Assembly (NCBI GenBank): GCA_964388305.1
Contig: CAYMAA010000006.1
Span: 1 to 30,201 of the forward strand
Origin: JAJQCI01 sp964388305
GTDB lineage: Bacteria; Bacillota; Clostridia; Lachnospirales; CAG-274
Length of the DNA: 30,201 bases
Direction of reading: 5' to 3'
The translations under genes and the position numbers were made by a program. The notes under the pieces were generated by a model. That model did no database searches and was not told the DNA's origin. It saw nothing but the letters and a program-made list of their open reading frames with translations. Positions 17,534-25,000 of this stretch are shown in pieces. Each line of letters begins with the position of its first letter. Position 1 is the stretch's first letter.

Positions 17534-17561
17534 TGTACAATTTATGAAAATTTAGTATAAT
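17534..17561 (+). promoter_or_regulatory. Promoter of the yicC-remA-gmk-rpoZ operon
   Basis: A perfect TATAAT (17556-17561) follows TGTACA (17534-17539) after 16 bp. It lies between the LTA-synthase-family gene and yicC, about 44 nt before the yicC start codon. I see no clear terminator between 17488 and this promoter, so some readthrough from upstream is possible. Confidence 0.6.
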
Positions 17562-17604
17562 ATATAATAAAGAAGCTTTAGAATAGATATTTGGGGTGTT
17601 AATT

Positions 17605-18489
17605 ATGAGAAGTATGACAGGCTACGGCAGAGGCGAAGCGAGCCTTAATGACAGACGTTTTGTTGTGGAGATAAGGGCGGTTAATCACAGATTTAACGAT
17701 ATTACAATAAAAATGCCCAGAATTATGCTTACCTATGAGGACAAAATTAAAAAAGCGGTTTCCAAAGAGATTTTAAGGGGAAAAACCGATGTTTTTGTTA
17801 CCTTTGAAACATTTTCCGCAGAGGACTACAGGGTTTGTTTAAACGAGGCTTTGGCGGACAATTATGTGGAGGCTTTAAGGAGCATTAAAGAAAGATATTC
17901 CACAGAGGACAAGCTTACTATGGGTCTTATTGCCAGATTTCCCGACATTATCAGTGTTGAAAAGAATGTTTTGGACGAAAACGGAGAAAACGCTCAGGTG
18001 CTTGAAGGACTTATGGAAGCGGTAAAATCGGCCCTGCTTAGCTTTGTTGAAATGCGTATAAGAGAGGGGGAGCATCTTAAAAATGACCTTGAAGGAAAGC
18101 TTGACGGAATTAAGCTGATTGTGGACAAGGTTAAGGAAAGAGCGCCGTTGGTTGGCGAGGAATACAGGCAAAGGCTTACGGATAAGCTTAAGGAGCTTGA
18201 GGAGATAAAGGCGGATGAGGGCAGAATACTTACTGAAGTGGCTATTTTTGCGGATAAGGCTTGCATAGATGAGGAGCTTACAAGGCTGTACAGCCATATT
18301 AAGCAGTTCAGCTCCATTATTAAGGAAGAGGGTTCTATTGGCAGAAAGCTGGATTTTCTTGTTCAGGAAATGAACCGGGAGGTAAACACAATAGGCTCAA
18401 AAAGCAACGACCTTATTATTACACAGTGCATAGTAGACCTTAAAAGCGAGGTTGAAAAAATAAGGGAACAGGTACAGAACATTGAATAA
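17605..18489 (+). CDS. yicC: YicC/YloC family endoribonuclease
   Basis: The protein has 294 residues and opens with the family hallmark MRSMTGYGRGE and the VEIRAVNHRFND segment of the YicC N-terminal domain. The C-terminal half, with RLYSHIKQFSSI, GSIGRKLDFLVQEMNREVNT and the SK.N/SNDLIIT region, is the DUF1732-type domain. The family acts in RNA turnover, and E. coli YicC has been reported as an endoribonuclease. ATG 17605 follows GGGGTG; a GTG at 17596 only extends the frame by three codons. It leads the operon with remA, gmk and rpoZ, the same order as B. subtilis yloC-remA-gmk-rpoZ. Confidence 0.93.
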   Translation: MRSMTGYGRGEASLNDRRFVVEIRAVNHRFNDITIKMPRIMLTYEDKIKKAVSKEILRGKTDVFVTFETFSAEDYRVCLNEALADNYVEALRSIKERYSTEDKLTMGLIARFPDIISVEKNVLDENGENAQVLEGLMEAVKSALLSFVEMRIREGEHLKNDLEGKLDGIKLIVDKVKERAPLVGEEYRQRLTDKLKELEEIKADEGRILTEVAIFADKACIDEELTRLYSHIKQFSSIIKEEGSIGRKLDFLVQEMNREVNTIGSKSNDLIITQCIVDLKSEVEKIREQVQNIE

Positions 18490-18509
18490 ACAATAAGGCA
18501 GGGTTTTGT

Positions 18510-18779
18510 ATGAACAGGTATATAAACATAGGCTTTGGAAATATTGTGGCGGCGGAAAAGATTGTTGCCGTGGTTAATCCTGAGGCCGCTCCAATAAAGA
18601 GAATGATACAGGAATACAGAAATAACGGCAGGGTTATAGACGCAACCTGCGGACGAAAAACAAGAGCTGCTATTGTTACGGAATGCGGATATGTTATTTT
18701 GGCGGCAAATCAGCCGGAAACCATTGGAGCAAGGCTTAGCGGCGGAACAGATGCAAGGGAGGTTTGTGAAGATGTTTGA
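18510..18779 (+). CDS. remA: RemA-family DNA-binding regulator (DUF370)
   Basis: The protein has 89 residues and matches RemA/DUF370 over its whole length: INIGFGNIVAAEKIVAVV, then PIKRMIQEYRNNGRVIDATCGRKTRA and VILAANQPETIGAR-type sequence. In B. subtilis, RemA activates extracellular-matrix and osmoprotection genes by binding DNA repeats as a ring-like oligomer. The conserved arginine-rich RKTRA region is present. It begins 20 nt after yicC, and its stop overlaps the gmk start by 8 nt, indicating translational coupling. Which genes it controls here is unknown. Confidence 0.92.
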   Translation: MNRYINIGFGNIVAAEKIVAVVNPEAAPIKRMIQEYRNNGRVIDATCGRKTRAAIVTECGYVILAANQPETIGARLSGGTDAREVCEDV

Positions 18780-19398
18780 AAAAGGTATTTTACTTATTAT
18801 ATCCGGCCCGTCGGGCGCAGGAAAGGGTACTGTTGTTAATGAACTGGTGAAGGACAAGGAAAAGTACAGTCTTTCGGTTTCCGTAACAACAAGAAAACCG
18901 AGAGAGGACGAAGTTGAGGGTGTTTCCTACTACTTTAAAACAGAGAAGGAGTTTAAGGAGCTTGCCGAAACGGGGCAGCTTTTGGAATATGCTTTGTTTT
19001 GCGGAAATTTTTACGGAACACCTGCTAAGTTTGTGGAAGATAGCCTTAATGCGGGGAAAAATGTTATTCTTGAAATTGAGGTTCAGGGGGCAATTCAGGT
19101 AAAGGAAAAATACCCCGATGCGGTGCTTATATTTTTAACACCCAACAGCATAAGAGATTTGGAGGACAGACTGAGGGGACGGGGAACAGAAACGGACGAG
19201 GTTATTAAAAAAAGGCTTGCGAGGGCAAGAGAAGAGGTTAAGCTGATTGATAAATACGATTATATTGTGCTTAACGACCTTGTGAGAAACGCAACGGGGC
19301 AAATTAATAAAATTGTGGATACGGAAAAGTTTGCGGCAAAAAGAAACGAGGATTTTCCGAAAATATTTTTAGACAAGGGAGATAATTACAATGCTTAA
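18772..19398 (+). CDS. gmk: Guanylate kinase
   Basis: The protein has 208 residues and phosphorylates GMP to GDP with ATP, a required step in GTP and dGTP supply. The P-loop GPSGAGKGT is at residues 12-20. SVSVTTRKPREDEVEGVSYYF is the GMP-binding region (serine and arginines), and RGRGTETDEVIKKRL belongs to the lid/C-terminal core. The open frame runs further upstream, but AAGGGAGG at 18755-18762 and alignment with known Gmk N-termini select ATG 18772 (MFEKGILLIISG). The start overlaps the remA stop by 8 nt, and the end overlaps the rpoZ start by 8 nt. Confidence 0.96.
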   Translation: MFEKGILLIISGPSGAGKGTVVNELVKDKEKYSLSVSVTTRKPREDEVEGVSYYFKTEKEFKELAETGQLLEYALFCGNFYGTPAKFVEDSLNAGKNVILEIEVQGAIQVKEKYPDAVLIFLTPNSIRDLEDRLRGRGTETDEVIKKRLARAREEVKLIDKYDYIVLNDLVRNATGQINKIVDTEKFAAKRNEDFPKIFLDKGDNYNA

Positions 19399-19822
19399 AC
19401 CATCTTACGCAGAACTTATGGACATTATGAACAGGGACAACGAATTGGGAAAGGACGTTACAAGCCGGTATTCTGTTGTTATTGCCGCCGCAAAGAGGGC
19501 AAGGCAGATTATTGACGGTGATACCACCATGGCGGAGCATATTAAAGATGACATTAAGGATAAGCCATTATCACTTGCCATTGAAGAGCTTAACGAGGGC
19601 AAGGTTAAGGTTGTGCCTGAGGGTATGGGTACTGAGCTGCATTTGAAAAAGGAAGAAAGCTTTGAAGAAGAGATAAAGCAGGAGCTTGAACAGGCGGCTC
19701 TTGAAAACGAGGCGGAGGATGAAGCCTTATATGCCGAAGAAGAAGGCCCTTCCGATGAGGAGCTTGACGCCATTGAGCAGGAAGAAATTGACGATTTTGA
19801 AGAGAATGGCATAGAGGAGTAA
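19391..19822 (+). CDS. rpoZ: RNA polymerase subunit omega with long acidic tail
   Basis: The protein has 143 residues, about twice the length of B. subtilis omega. The N-terminal omega core is clear: MLKPSYAELMDIMN, then SRYSVVIAAAKRARQI and KPLSLAIEELNEGKVKV. Omega clamps the beta' C-terminal region and helps assemble RNA polymerase. From residue 88 to 143 the chain is strongly acidic, with 28 of 56 residues Asp or Glu, probably disordered and beyond the usual omega fold. The start overlaps the gmk end by 8 nt, and priA begins 2 nt after the stop. In B. subtilis coaBC lies between rpoZ and priA; it is absent here. Confidence 0.93.
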   Translation: MLKPSYAELMDIMNRDNELGKDVTSRYSVVIAAAKRARQIIDGDTTMAEHIKDDIKDKPLSLAIEELNEGKVKVVPEGMGTELHLKKEESFEEEIKQELEQAALENEAEDEALYAEEEGPSDEELDAIEQEEIDDFEENGIEE

Positions 19823-19824
19823 TT

Positions 19825-22032
19825 TTGAAAACTGCTGAGATAATTGTTGAAATTAAGGCAAAGGAAATTGACAGGGTTTTTTATTACAGTGTTCCCGAAG
19901 GGCTTGAAAATGAGTTGCAGGCGGGAATGAGAGTGAGTGTGCCCTTTGGGCGGGGCAACAGGCTTACGGAGGGGTATGTTACGGATATTTCCGATGATGT
20001 AAAATGCAGCCGTGAGCTTAAAGAAATTATTGAAATTAAGGACAAATATGCGGTAATTTCCCCAAAGAGAATAGAGCTGGCAAAATGGATGAGGGAAAAA
20101 TATTACTGCACTCTTACCGAGTGCCTGCAGTGCATTATGCCTAAGGTAACAACGCACATACACATCAGGTATGCCGATTTATGCGATGAATTTTTAAAGA
20201 ACGGGGATTTTAAAAGGCTTGGAAAAAGGCAGGAAGATGTTATAGGCTTTTTGCGTAAAAAGGGCAGGACGGAGGTTTCCGTGCTTAAAGATATGTTGGG
20301 CATAAGCTCCGCTGTTCTGAACGGACTTGAAAAAAGGGGAATTATTGAAATTTCCGAAAAAGAGGTCAGCAGAGATATTTATGACTGCACTAAAAAGGAA
20401 ACGGCGGATTTTAAGCCTACGGAGGAGCAGCAAAAGGTTATTGACACTGTTATTGAAGATTTTGGAAACAGGAACAAAGCGCCTTTTTTATTAAGGGGTG
20501 TTACGGGCAGCGGCAAAACCCTTGTGTATATGGAGATTGTTGACAGAGTTGTTAAGGCAGGAAAACAGGCTGTTGTGCTTGTTCCCGAAATTTCCCTTAC
20601 TCCTCAAACGGTGCAAAGATTTATAAACAGGTTTGGAAGTCTTGTAAGCGTGACTCACTCCAAAATGAGCGCCGGAGAAAGGTTTGACCAGTGGGAAAAG
20701 GCAAGACGGGGGGATATTTCCGTTATGATCGGGCCCAGGTCTGCCATATTTGCGCCGTTTGACAACCTTGGAGCCGTTATTATTGACGAGGAACACGAGA
20801 AAACGTACAAATCCGACAGCACTCCCAAATATGACGCAAGAGAAATTGCCGTAAAATTGCAGGAGCTTTACGGCTGTGAGGTTATTTTCGGCAGCGCAAC
20901 CCCTGCCATAGAAAGCTATTACAAGGGGGAAACGGGGGAGTACAGGCTGTTGGAGCTTAAAAACAGGGTGAACAGGAGCTTTCCGGATATATTTGCGGTG
21001 GATATGCGTGACGAAATAAGCCTTGGCAACAAATCCATGTTTTCATTGAAGCTGCAAAGAGCCATAAGGGAAACGCTTGATGAAAAAAAGCAGATTATTT
21101 TATTTTTGAACAGGAGAGGACATTCCACATTTATATCCTGCAGAAAATGCGGCTATGTTATGAAGTGTGAGAGATGCAGTGTTAATTTGACATATCACAA
21201 GTATGAAAACAGGCTGTTTTGTCACTACTGCGGAGAGGAGCGGGCAATACCGGAGGTTTGCCCCGGGTGCGGCTCGGAATATATTAAATTTTTTGGTGTG
21301 GGAACGGAAAAAATTGAAGAAGAGGTAAACAGGCTTTTTCCCAATGCAAAGGTTTTAAGAATGGATATGGACACCACAAAGGGCAAGGACAGCCACAGGC
21401 AGATTTTAAACGCCTTTGCCGCAGGCGAGGCGGACATACTTGTGGGTACTCAAATGATAGCAAAGGGACTGGACTTTCCAAATGTAACCCTTGTGGGGGT
21501 TGTTGCGGCGGATTTATCCTTAAACTCTTCGGACTACAGAGCCGCCGAAAACACTTTTCAGCTTATAACACAGGTTGCAGGCAGGGCAGGGCGCGCAGGC
21601 AGCAGGGGCAGAGTGCTTATACAAACATATATGCCCGAAAATTACTGTATTGAGTATGCAAAAAGCAACAATTACATAGGCTTTTATAAGGAAGAGATTG
21701 AGTTTAGGCGGCAGATGAGGTATCCGCCGTTTTCGCACATTTGTGTTGTGCTGTTTACGGGTGAGGACGAAAAAAGGGTTATTTCTTCCTTGCACTATTT
21801 AGGCAGCATTTTGGATTTTTACGGCAGAAAGAAGGATTATGAAAAAATAGGGCCTGCCGCCGCAATGGTTTCCAAAATAAACGAAAGGTACAGACACAGA
21901 ATAATTATTAAGGGCGTGAACGAGAAAAAGCTGAAGAACTATGTTTTTTACTGTTTGGACATACTGAAGGAAAAAATTGACTTGCGGGGGATAAGCATAA
22001 ATGTTTCCATTGACCCCGGTTATATACCGTAG
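19825..22032 (+). CDS. priA: Primosomal protein N' (replication restart helicase PriA)
   Basis: The protein has 735 residues and is a superfamily 2 DNA helicase that reloads the replisome at stalled forks. It shows the N-terminal DNA-binding domain (EIIVEIKAKEIDRVFYYSVP), the Walker A motif GVTGSGKT at 225-232, Walker B/DEAH-type DEEH at 321-324, and SATPAIESY. A zinc-binding module follows with paired cysteines (CRKCGYVMKCERCS, CHYCGEE, CPGCGSEY). The C-terminal helicase motifs include GTQMIAKGLDFPNVTLVGV and QVAGRAGRAG. It starts at TTG 19825, set by AGAGGAG at 19813-19819, with the same frame open. Length and domain order are normal for the family. Confidence 0.96.
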   Translation: MKTAEIIVEIKAKEIDRVFYYSVPEGLENELQAGMRVSVPFGRGNRLTEGYVTDISDDVKCSRELKEIIEIKDKYAVISPKRIELAKWMREKYYCTLTECLQCIMPKVTTHIHIRYADLCDEFLKNGDFKRLGKRQEDVIGFLRKKGRTEVSVLKDMLGISSAVLNGLEKRGIIEISEKEVSRDIYDCTKKETADFKPTEEQQKVIDTVIEDFGNRNKAPFLLRGVTGSGKTLVYMEIVDRVVKAGKQAVVLVPEISLTPQTVQRFINRFGSLVSVTHSKMSAGERFDQWEKARRGDISVMIGPRSAIFAPFDNLGAVIIDEEHEKTYKSDSTPKYDAREIAVKLQELYGCEVIFGSATPAIESYYKGETGEYRLLELKNRVNRSFPDIFAVDMRDEISLGNKSMFSLKLQRAIRETLDEKKQIILFLNRRGHSTFISCRKCGYVMKCERCSVNLTYHKYENRLFCHYCGEERAIPEVCPGCGSEYIKFFGVGTEKIEEEVNRLFPNAKVLRMDMDTTKGKDSHRQILNAFAAGEADILVGTQMIAKGLDFPNVTLVGVVAADLSLNSSDYRAAENTFQLITQVAGRAGRAGSRGRVLIQTYMPENYCIEYAKSNNYIGFYKEEIEFRRQMRYPPFSHICVVLFTGEDEKRVISSLHYLGSILDFYGRKKDYEKIGPAAAMVSKINERYRHRIIIKGVNEKKLKNYVFYCLDILKEKIDLRGISINVSIDPGYIP

Positions 22033-22044
22033 GAGGTTTTACAA

Positions 22045-22518
22045 GTGGCTTTAAGACAAATCAGATTGCAGGATGAGCCTGTTTTAAGAAAAAAGTGCAA
22101 GGAAGTAAAGGCTTTTGACGAAAAGCTGAGTGAGCTTTTGGGAGATATGGCTGAAACCATGTACAACAGCAAGGGTGTGGGTTTGGCGGCGCCGCAGGTG
22201 GGCATACTTAAAAGAGCCGTTGTTATTGATGTTGGAGAGGGACTTTTGGAGCTTGTAAACCCTGCGGTTATTTTCAGCAAGGGCAGCCAGACGGATAACG
22301 AGGGGTGTCTTTCCGTGCCGGGAATGGCAGGAAAGGTTACAAGACCCGAGGTTGTAAAGGTTGAATGCTTTAACAAAAAAGGGGACAAAATGATAATTGA
22401 GGGAGAGGGACTTTTGGCAAGGTGTTTATGCCACGAAATTGACCACTTGGACGGTATTCTTTATACCGACAAGGTTGAGGGAGATTTATTTGAAGCGGAA
22501 GCCGAGGAGGAGTCTTAA
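22045..22518 (+). CDS. def: Peptide deformylase
   Basis: The protein has 157 residues and is a metalloenzyme that removes the formyl group from nascent polypeptides. All three signature motifs are present: GVGLAAPQVG, EGCLSVPG with metal ligand Cys88, and HEIDHLDG with ligands His130 and His134 and catalytic Glu131. It starts at GTG 22045, preceded by AGGAGG at 22031-22036 with an 8-nt spacer. Its stop overlaps the fmt start by one base (TAATG), pairing the deformylase with the formyltransferase that makes its substrate's modification. The acidic C-terminus is slightly extended. Confidence 0.97.
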   Translation: MALRQIRLQDEPVLRKKCKEVKAFDEKLSELLGDMAETMYNSKGVGLAAPQVGILKRAVVIDVGEGLLELVNPAVIFSKGSQTDNEGCLSVPGMAGKVTRPEVVKVECFNKKGDKMIIEGEGLLARCLCHEIDHLDGILYTDKVEGDLFEAEAEEES

Positions 22519-23447
22519 TGAGGGTAATATTTTTGGGAACGCCCGATTTTGCGGTACCCGTTTTAAAGGGACTTATGGAAAAGCACAATGTTTTGGCTGT
22601 TATAAGTCAGCCGGATAAGCCGTCAGGCAGAGGTAAAAGGCTTTTGCCCACACCTGTTAAGGCGGCGGCTCTGGAGGCGGGCATTGAGGTTTTACAGCCG
22701 GAAAGCATTAAAGCCAAAGAGTTTATTGAAAAAATGAAGCAATACAATGCGGACATATTTGTGGTGGTGGCTTACGGACAGCTTCTTACGGAGGAGTTTT
22801 TAAAGCTGCCTAAATACGGTTGTGTTAATGTACACGCATCTTTACTGCCTAAGTACAGAGGGGCGGCGCCTATTCAGCAGGCGGTTATTGACGGTGAACG
22901 GGTTACGGGCGTTACCGTTATGTATATGGTTAAGCGTTTGGATGCAGGTGATATGATACTTAAAAAAGAGGTTCCCATTGAAGAAGAGGATACCTACGGC
23001 ACTATGCACGACAAGCTTTCCGCTGCGGGAGCTGAGGCTCTTTTACAGGCTTTGGAGCTTATTGAAAATGGACAGGCAAGGGCGGAAGCGCAGGACGAGA
23101 GCCTAAGCTGTTATGCTCACAAAATAACAAAGGATATGGGCAGGATTGATTTTAACCGTTCAAGCAGGGAAATTATTAATTTAATAAGAGGACTTAATCC
23201 GTATCCCTGTGCATTTACTTTTTATAAGGGCGGAAAGCTAAAGGTATTCCGTGCCGTTATGGGAGAAAATGCAAAGGGGAGTATTGGAGAGGTGCTTTTT
23301 GCGGACAAAAGAGGTATTTGCGTTAAAACCGCCGACGGGAGCATTATTATAAAGGAAATTCAGGCAGGCGGCAGCAAAAGAATGGATACGGGAGCATATT
23401 TACTGGGACACAGCGTTGAGGCAGGCAGTATTTTGGGAGAAGAATAA
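22518..23447 (+). CDS. fmt: Methionyl-tRNA formyltransferase
   Basis: The protein has 309 residues and formylates Met-tRNA(fMet) using 10-formyltetrahydrofolate. Rossmann-type N-terminus MRVIFLGTPDFAVPVLKGL; the catalytic Asn-His pair and folate-site loop appear in GCVNVHASLLPKYRGAAPIQ, followed by GERVTGVTVMYM and DAGDMIL. The C-terminal OB-like tRNA-binding domain starts near the GLNPYPCAFTF segment. ATG 22518 overlaps the def stop by one base, with GAGGAGG at 22504-22510. It belongs to the priA-def-fmt block conserved in Firmicutes. In B. subtilis rsmB comes next, but a zinc protease gene follows here. Confidence 0.97.
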   Translation: MRVIFLGTPDFAVPVLKGLMEKHNVLAVISQPDKPSGRGKRLLPTPVKAAALEAGIEVLQPESIKAKEFIEKMKQYNADIFVVVAYGQLLTEEFLKLPKYGCVNVHASLLPKYRGAAPIQQAVIDGERVTGVTVMYMVKRLDAGDMILKKEVPIEEEDTYGTMHDKLSAAGAEALLQALELIENGQARAEAQDESLSCYAHKITKDMGRIDFNRSSREIINLIRGLNPYPCAFTFYKGGKLKVFRAVMGENAKGSIGEVLFADKRGICVKTADGSIIIKEIQAGGSKRMDTGAYLLGHSVEAGSILGEE

Positions 23448-23510
23448 ACTTTAACCTGTGTTTTGCGTATATGTTTTAAACGTCAATTATTTTTGAAAGG
23501 CGGTGTTTAT

Positions 23511-24272
23511 ATGTACGGTTATTACAGACCATACGGCTATTACGGTTATGGCTACGGCGGAATGAACGGACTTTATATGGCGGCGATTTTATTGGTTCTT
23601 GTTGCGGCAATTTTTGCGATGTATGCGCAGCACAAGGTAAATTCCACCTATAAAAAGTACTCTAAGGTGGCAAACAGAAGAGGGTTAAAGGGCGCCGACG
23701 TGGCAAGGCAGCTTTTATACAATGCAGGCATTACAGATGTCAGTGTTGAACATATTAGCGGCAATTTGACAGACCACTATGACCCCAAGGCAAAGGTAAT
23801 AAGGCTTTCCGACGCAGTGTTTAACTCCAACAGTGTGGCGGCATTGGGTGTTGCGGCTCACGAAACGGGACACGCAATTCAGGACAATGTGGGATATGTG
23901 CCTCTTAAAATGAGGTCGGGCATATTTCCCGCCGTTAATTTTTCAAACAAGCTGGCAATGCCCCTTATTATGATAGGCTTGATTTTGGGGGCGTTTTCCG
24001 CAAATTATACAATAGCCTTGGCAGGAGCAATTTTATATGCCGTTGTTGTGGCTTTTCAGCTTATAACCTTACCTGTAGAGTTTAACGCATCTTCAAGAGC
24101 GCTTAAAAACTTAAACCAATACGGATATTTGGACAGTGATGAAATGCCCGGAGCAAGACGTGTGCTTGTGGCGGCGGCTCTTACCTATGTGGCGGCGGCT
24201 GCGGCGGCTTTGGCTACTCTTTTAAGGTTTTTGGTTATTATTTTGGGAAACAGCAGCAGAAGAAGAGATTGA
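23511..24272 (+). CDS. Membrane zinc metallopeptidase (YugP family)
   Basis: The protein has 253 residues. A Tyr/Gly-rich N-terminus (MYGYYRPYGYYGYGYGG) precedes the first membrane helix (about 22-40). The zinc motif HETGH (His117, Glu118, His121) follows, flanked by VAALGVAAHE. Later hydrophobic helices lie near 145-185 and 220-245. LPVEFNASSRA supplies the third-ligand region expected of the family. The family is membrane-embedded with poorly known substrates. GAAAGGCGG at 23495-23503 selects ATG 23511 over an upstream frame extension to 23463. It follows fmt after 63 bp and is the last gene before a terminator. The family is frequently found near fmt in Clostridia, from general knowledge. 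Confidence 0.9.
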   Translation: MYGYYRPYGYYGYGYGGMNGLYMAAILLVLVAAIFAMYAQHKVNSTYKKYSKVANRRGLKGADVARQLLYNAGITDVSVEHISGNLTDHYDPKAKVIRLSDAVFNSNSVAALGVAAHETGHAIQDNVGYVPLKMRSGIFPAVNFSNKLAMPLIMIGLILGAFSANYTIALAGAILYAVVVAFQLITLPVEFNASSRALKNLNQYGYLDSDEMPGARRVLVAAALTYVAAAAAALATLLRFLVIILGNSSRRRD

Positions 24273-24290
24273 TATACAAAAAACAGGAAC

Positions 24291-24325
24291 AAAAGCTCCG
24301 ATTTGGGTTGGAGCTTTTTGTTTTT
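24291..24325 (+). terminator. Intrinsic terminator after the zinc metallopeptidase gene
   Basis: AAAAGCTCC (24291-24299) pairs with GGAGCTTTT (24310-24318) around a 10-nt loop, followed by a T-rich TTGTTTTT. It starts 18 nt after the stop codon and separates the yicC-fmt operon from the S10 operon. Confidence 0.88.
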
Positions 24326-24413
24326 GGGAAAATTTGAGGGGGTTATTTGTGAAAAAGTGCTGATTTTTAAGGAGAATTGAGTGAAAATTTTTCTGATTTT
24401 TTTAAAAAAAAGC

Positions 24414-24442
24414 TTGCAATGTGCTTTGAATTGGTTTATAAT
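24414..24442 (+). promoter_or_regulatory. Promoter of the S10 ribosomal protein operon
   Basis: TTGCAA (24414-24419), a 17-bp spacer, and a perfect TATAAT (24437-24442). The predicted transcription start is near 24449, giving a leader of about 204 nt before rpsJ. Confidence 0.85.
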
Positions 24443-24448
24443 TGGTAT

Positions 24449-24652
24449 GATGTGACATTAAGAGCTAAGAGGCGGAGGTTGCGATTTTAATCGGTTTTCC
24501 GCTGAGCAATGTCCTGTTCATTGAAACCGGGCGAGTAGGTCACTGTACAATATTTACCTATTACTGTAGAGTTGCAAGGGAGTAATATGGAGAGTTTGTG
24601 CAGTCACCACTTGTAGTACTGTTTAAAAGTGCGAAAAGGAGGCGACTTTTTT
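24449..24652 (+). promoter_or_regulatory. Structured 5' leader of the S10 operon, candidate autoregulatory RNA
   Basis: There are several pairings. GACATT (24454-24459) pairs with AATGTC (24508-24513) and closes GCGGA (24472-24476)/TCCGC (24498-24502) and an inner CGAT/ATCG hairpin. A second stem is AGTAGGT (24534-24540)/ACCTATT (24556-24562), followed by CTGTAGAGTT and a Shine-Dalgarno-like AAGGGAG. Near rpsJ, CACTT (24608-24612)/AAGTG (24627-24631) competes with AAAAGTGCG (24625-24633)/CGACTTTT (24643-24650). The loop of the latter is exactly the rpsJ ribosome binding site AAAAGGAGG, and its 3' arm continues into TTTTTT. S10 operons are often feedback-controlled by a ribosomal protein, for example L4 in E. 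coli. The class here is not recognised. Confidence 0.55.
24587..24616 (+). CDS. Possible 9-codon leader ORF (MESLCSHHL)
   Basis: ATG 24587 to TAG 24614-24616 encodes Met-Glu-Ser-Leu-Cys-Ser-His-His-Leu. AAGGGAG (24576-24582) lies 4 nt upstream, a slightly short spacing. The last codons and stop overlap CACTT, the 5' arm of one of two competing hairpins before rpsJ, which is the geometry of a translation-sensing leader. A frame this short can arise by chance. Confidence 0.3.
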   Translation: MESLCSHHL

Positions 24653-24964
24653 ATGGCAAGTCAAAAAATCAGAATTAATCTTAAGGCTTATGACCACAAG
24701 CTGATTGACCAGTCTGCTGCGCTTATTGTAGAGACTGCAAAGAAAACGGGAGCTAAAATTTCAGGCCCCATACCTCTTCCTACAAAGAAAGAGATAGTTA
24801 CCATACTTAGAGCTGTTCATAAGTATAAAGACAGCAGAGAGCAGTTTGAGCTTTCTACTCACAAGAGATTGATTGACATTTTGATGCCTACTGCGAAGAC
24901 AGTTGATGCTTTAACAAGACTGGATCTTCCTGCAGGAGTTGACATTACTATCAAAATGCTTTGA
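24653..24964 (+). CDS. rpsJ: 30S ribosomal protein S10
   Basis: The protein has 103 residues, the normal length for S10, starting MASQKIRINLKAYDHKLIDQ. It shows the conserved GPIPLPTKKEIVTILR and STHKRLIDILMPT segments. S10 sits in the head of the 30S subunit and, as NusE, also takes part in transcription antitermination in bacteria. The frame is open from 24629, but that start overlaps the AAAGGAGG ribosome binding site (24635-24642), so ATG 24653 is chosen. It is the first gene of the operon. A 110-bp spacer with two hairpins separates it from rplC. Confidence 0.97.
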   Translation: MASQKIRINLKAYDHKLIDQSAALIVETAKKTGAKISGPIPLPTKKEIVTILRAVHKYKDSREQFELSTHKRLIDILMPTAKTVDALTRLDLPAGVDITIKML

Positions 24965-25000
24965 TAGACAAAATTAAGAATTAACCCAAAATAATGGTTT

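Noticed and set aside
19405..20163. Minus-strand open frame of 252 codons across rpoZ and priA
   Set aside because: It is serine-rich because it mirrors the glutamate/aspartate codons of the omega tail; both forward genes are certain.
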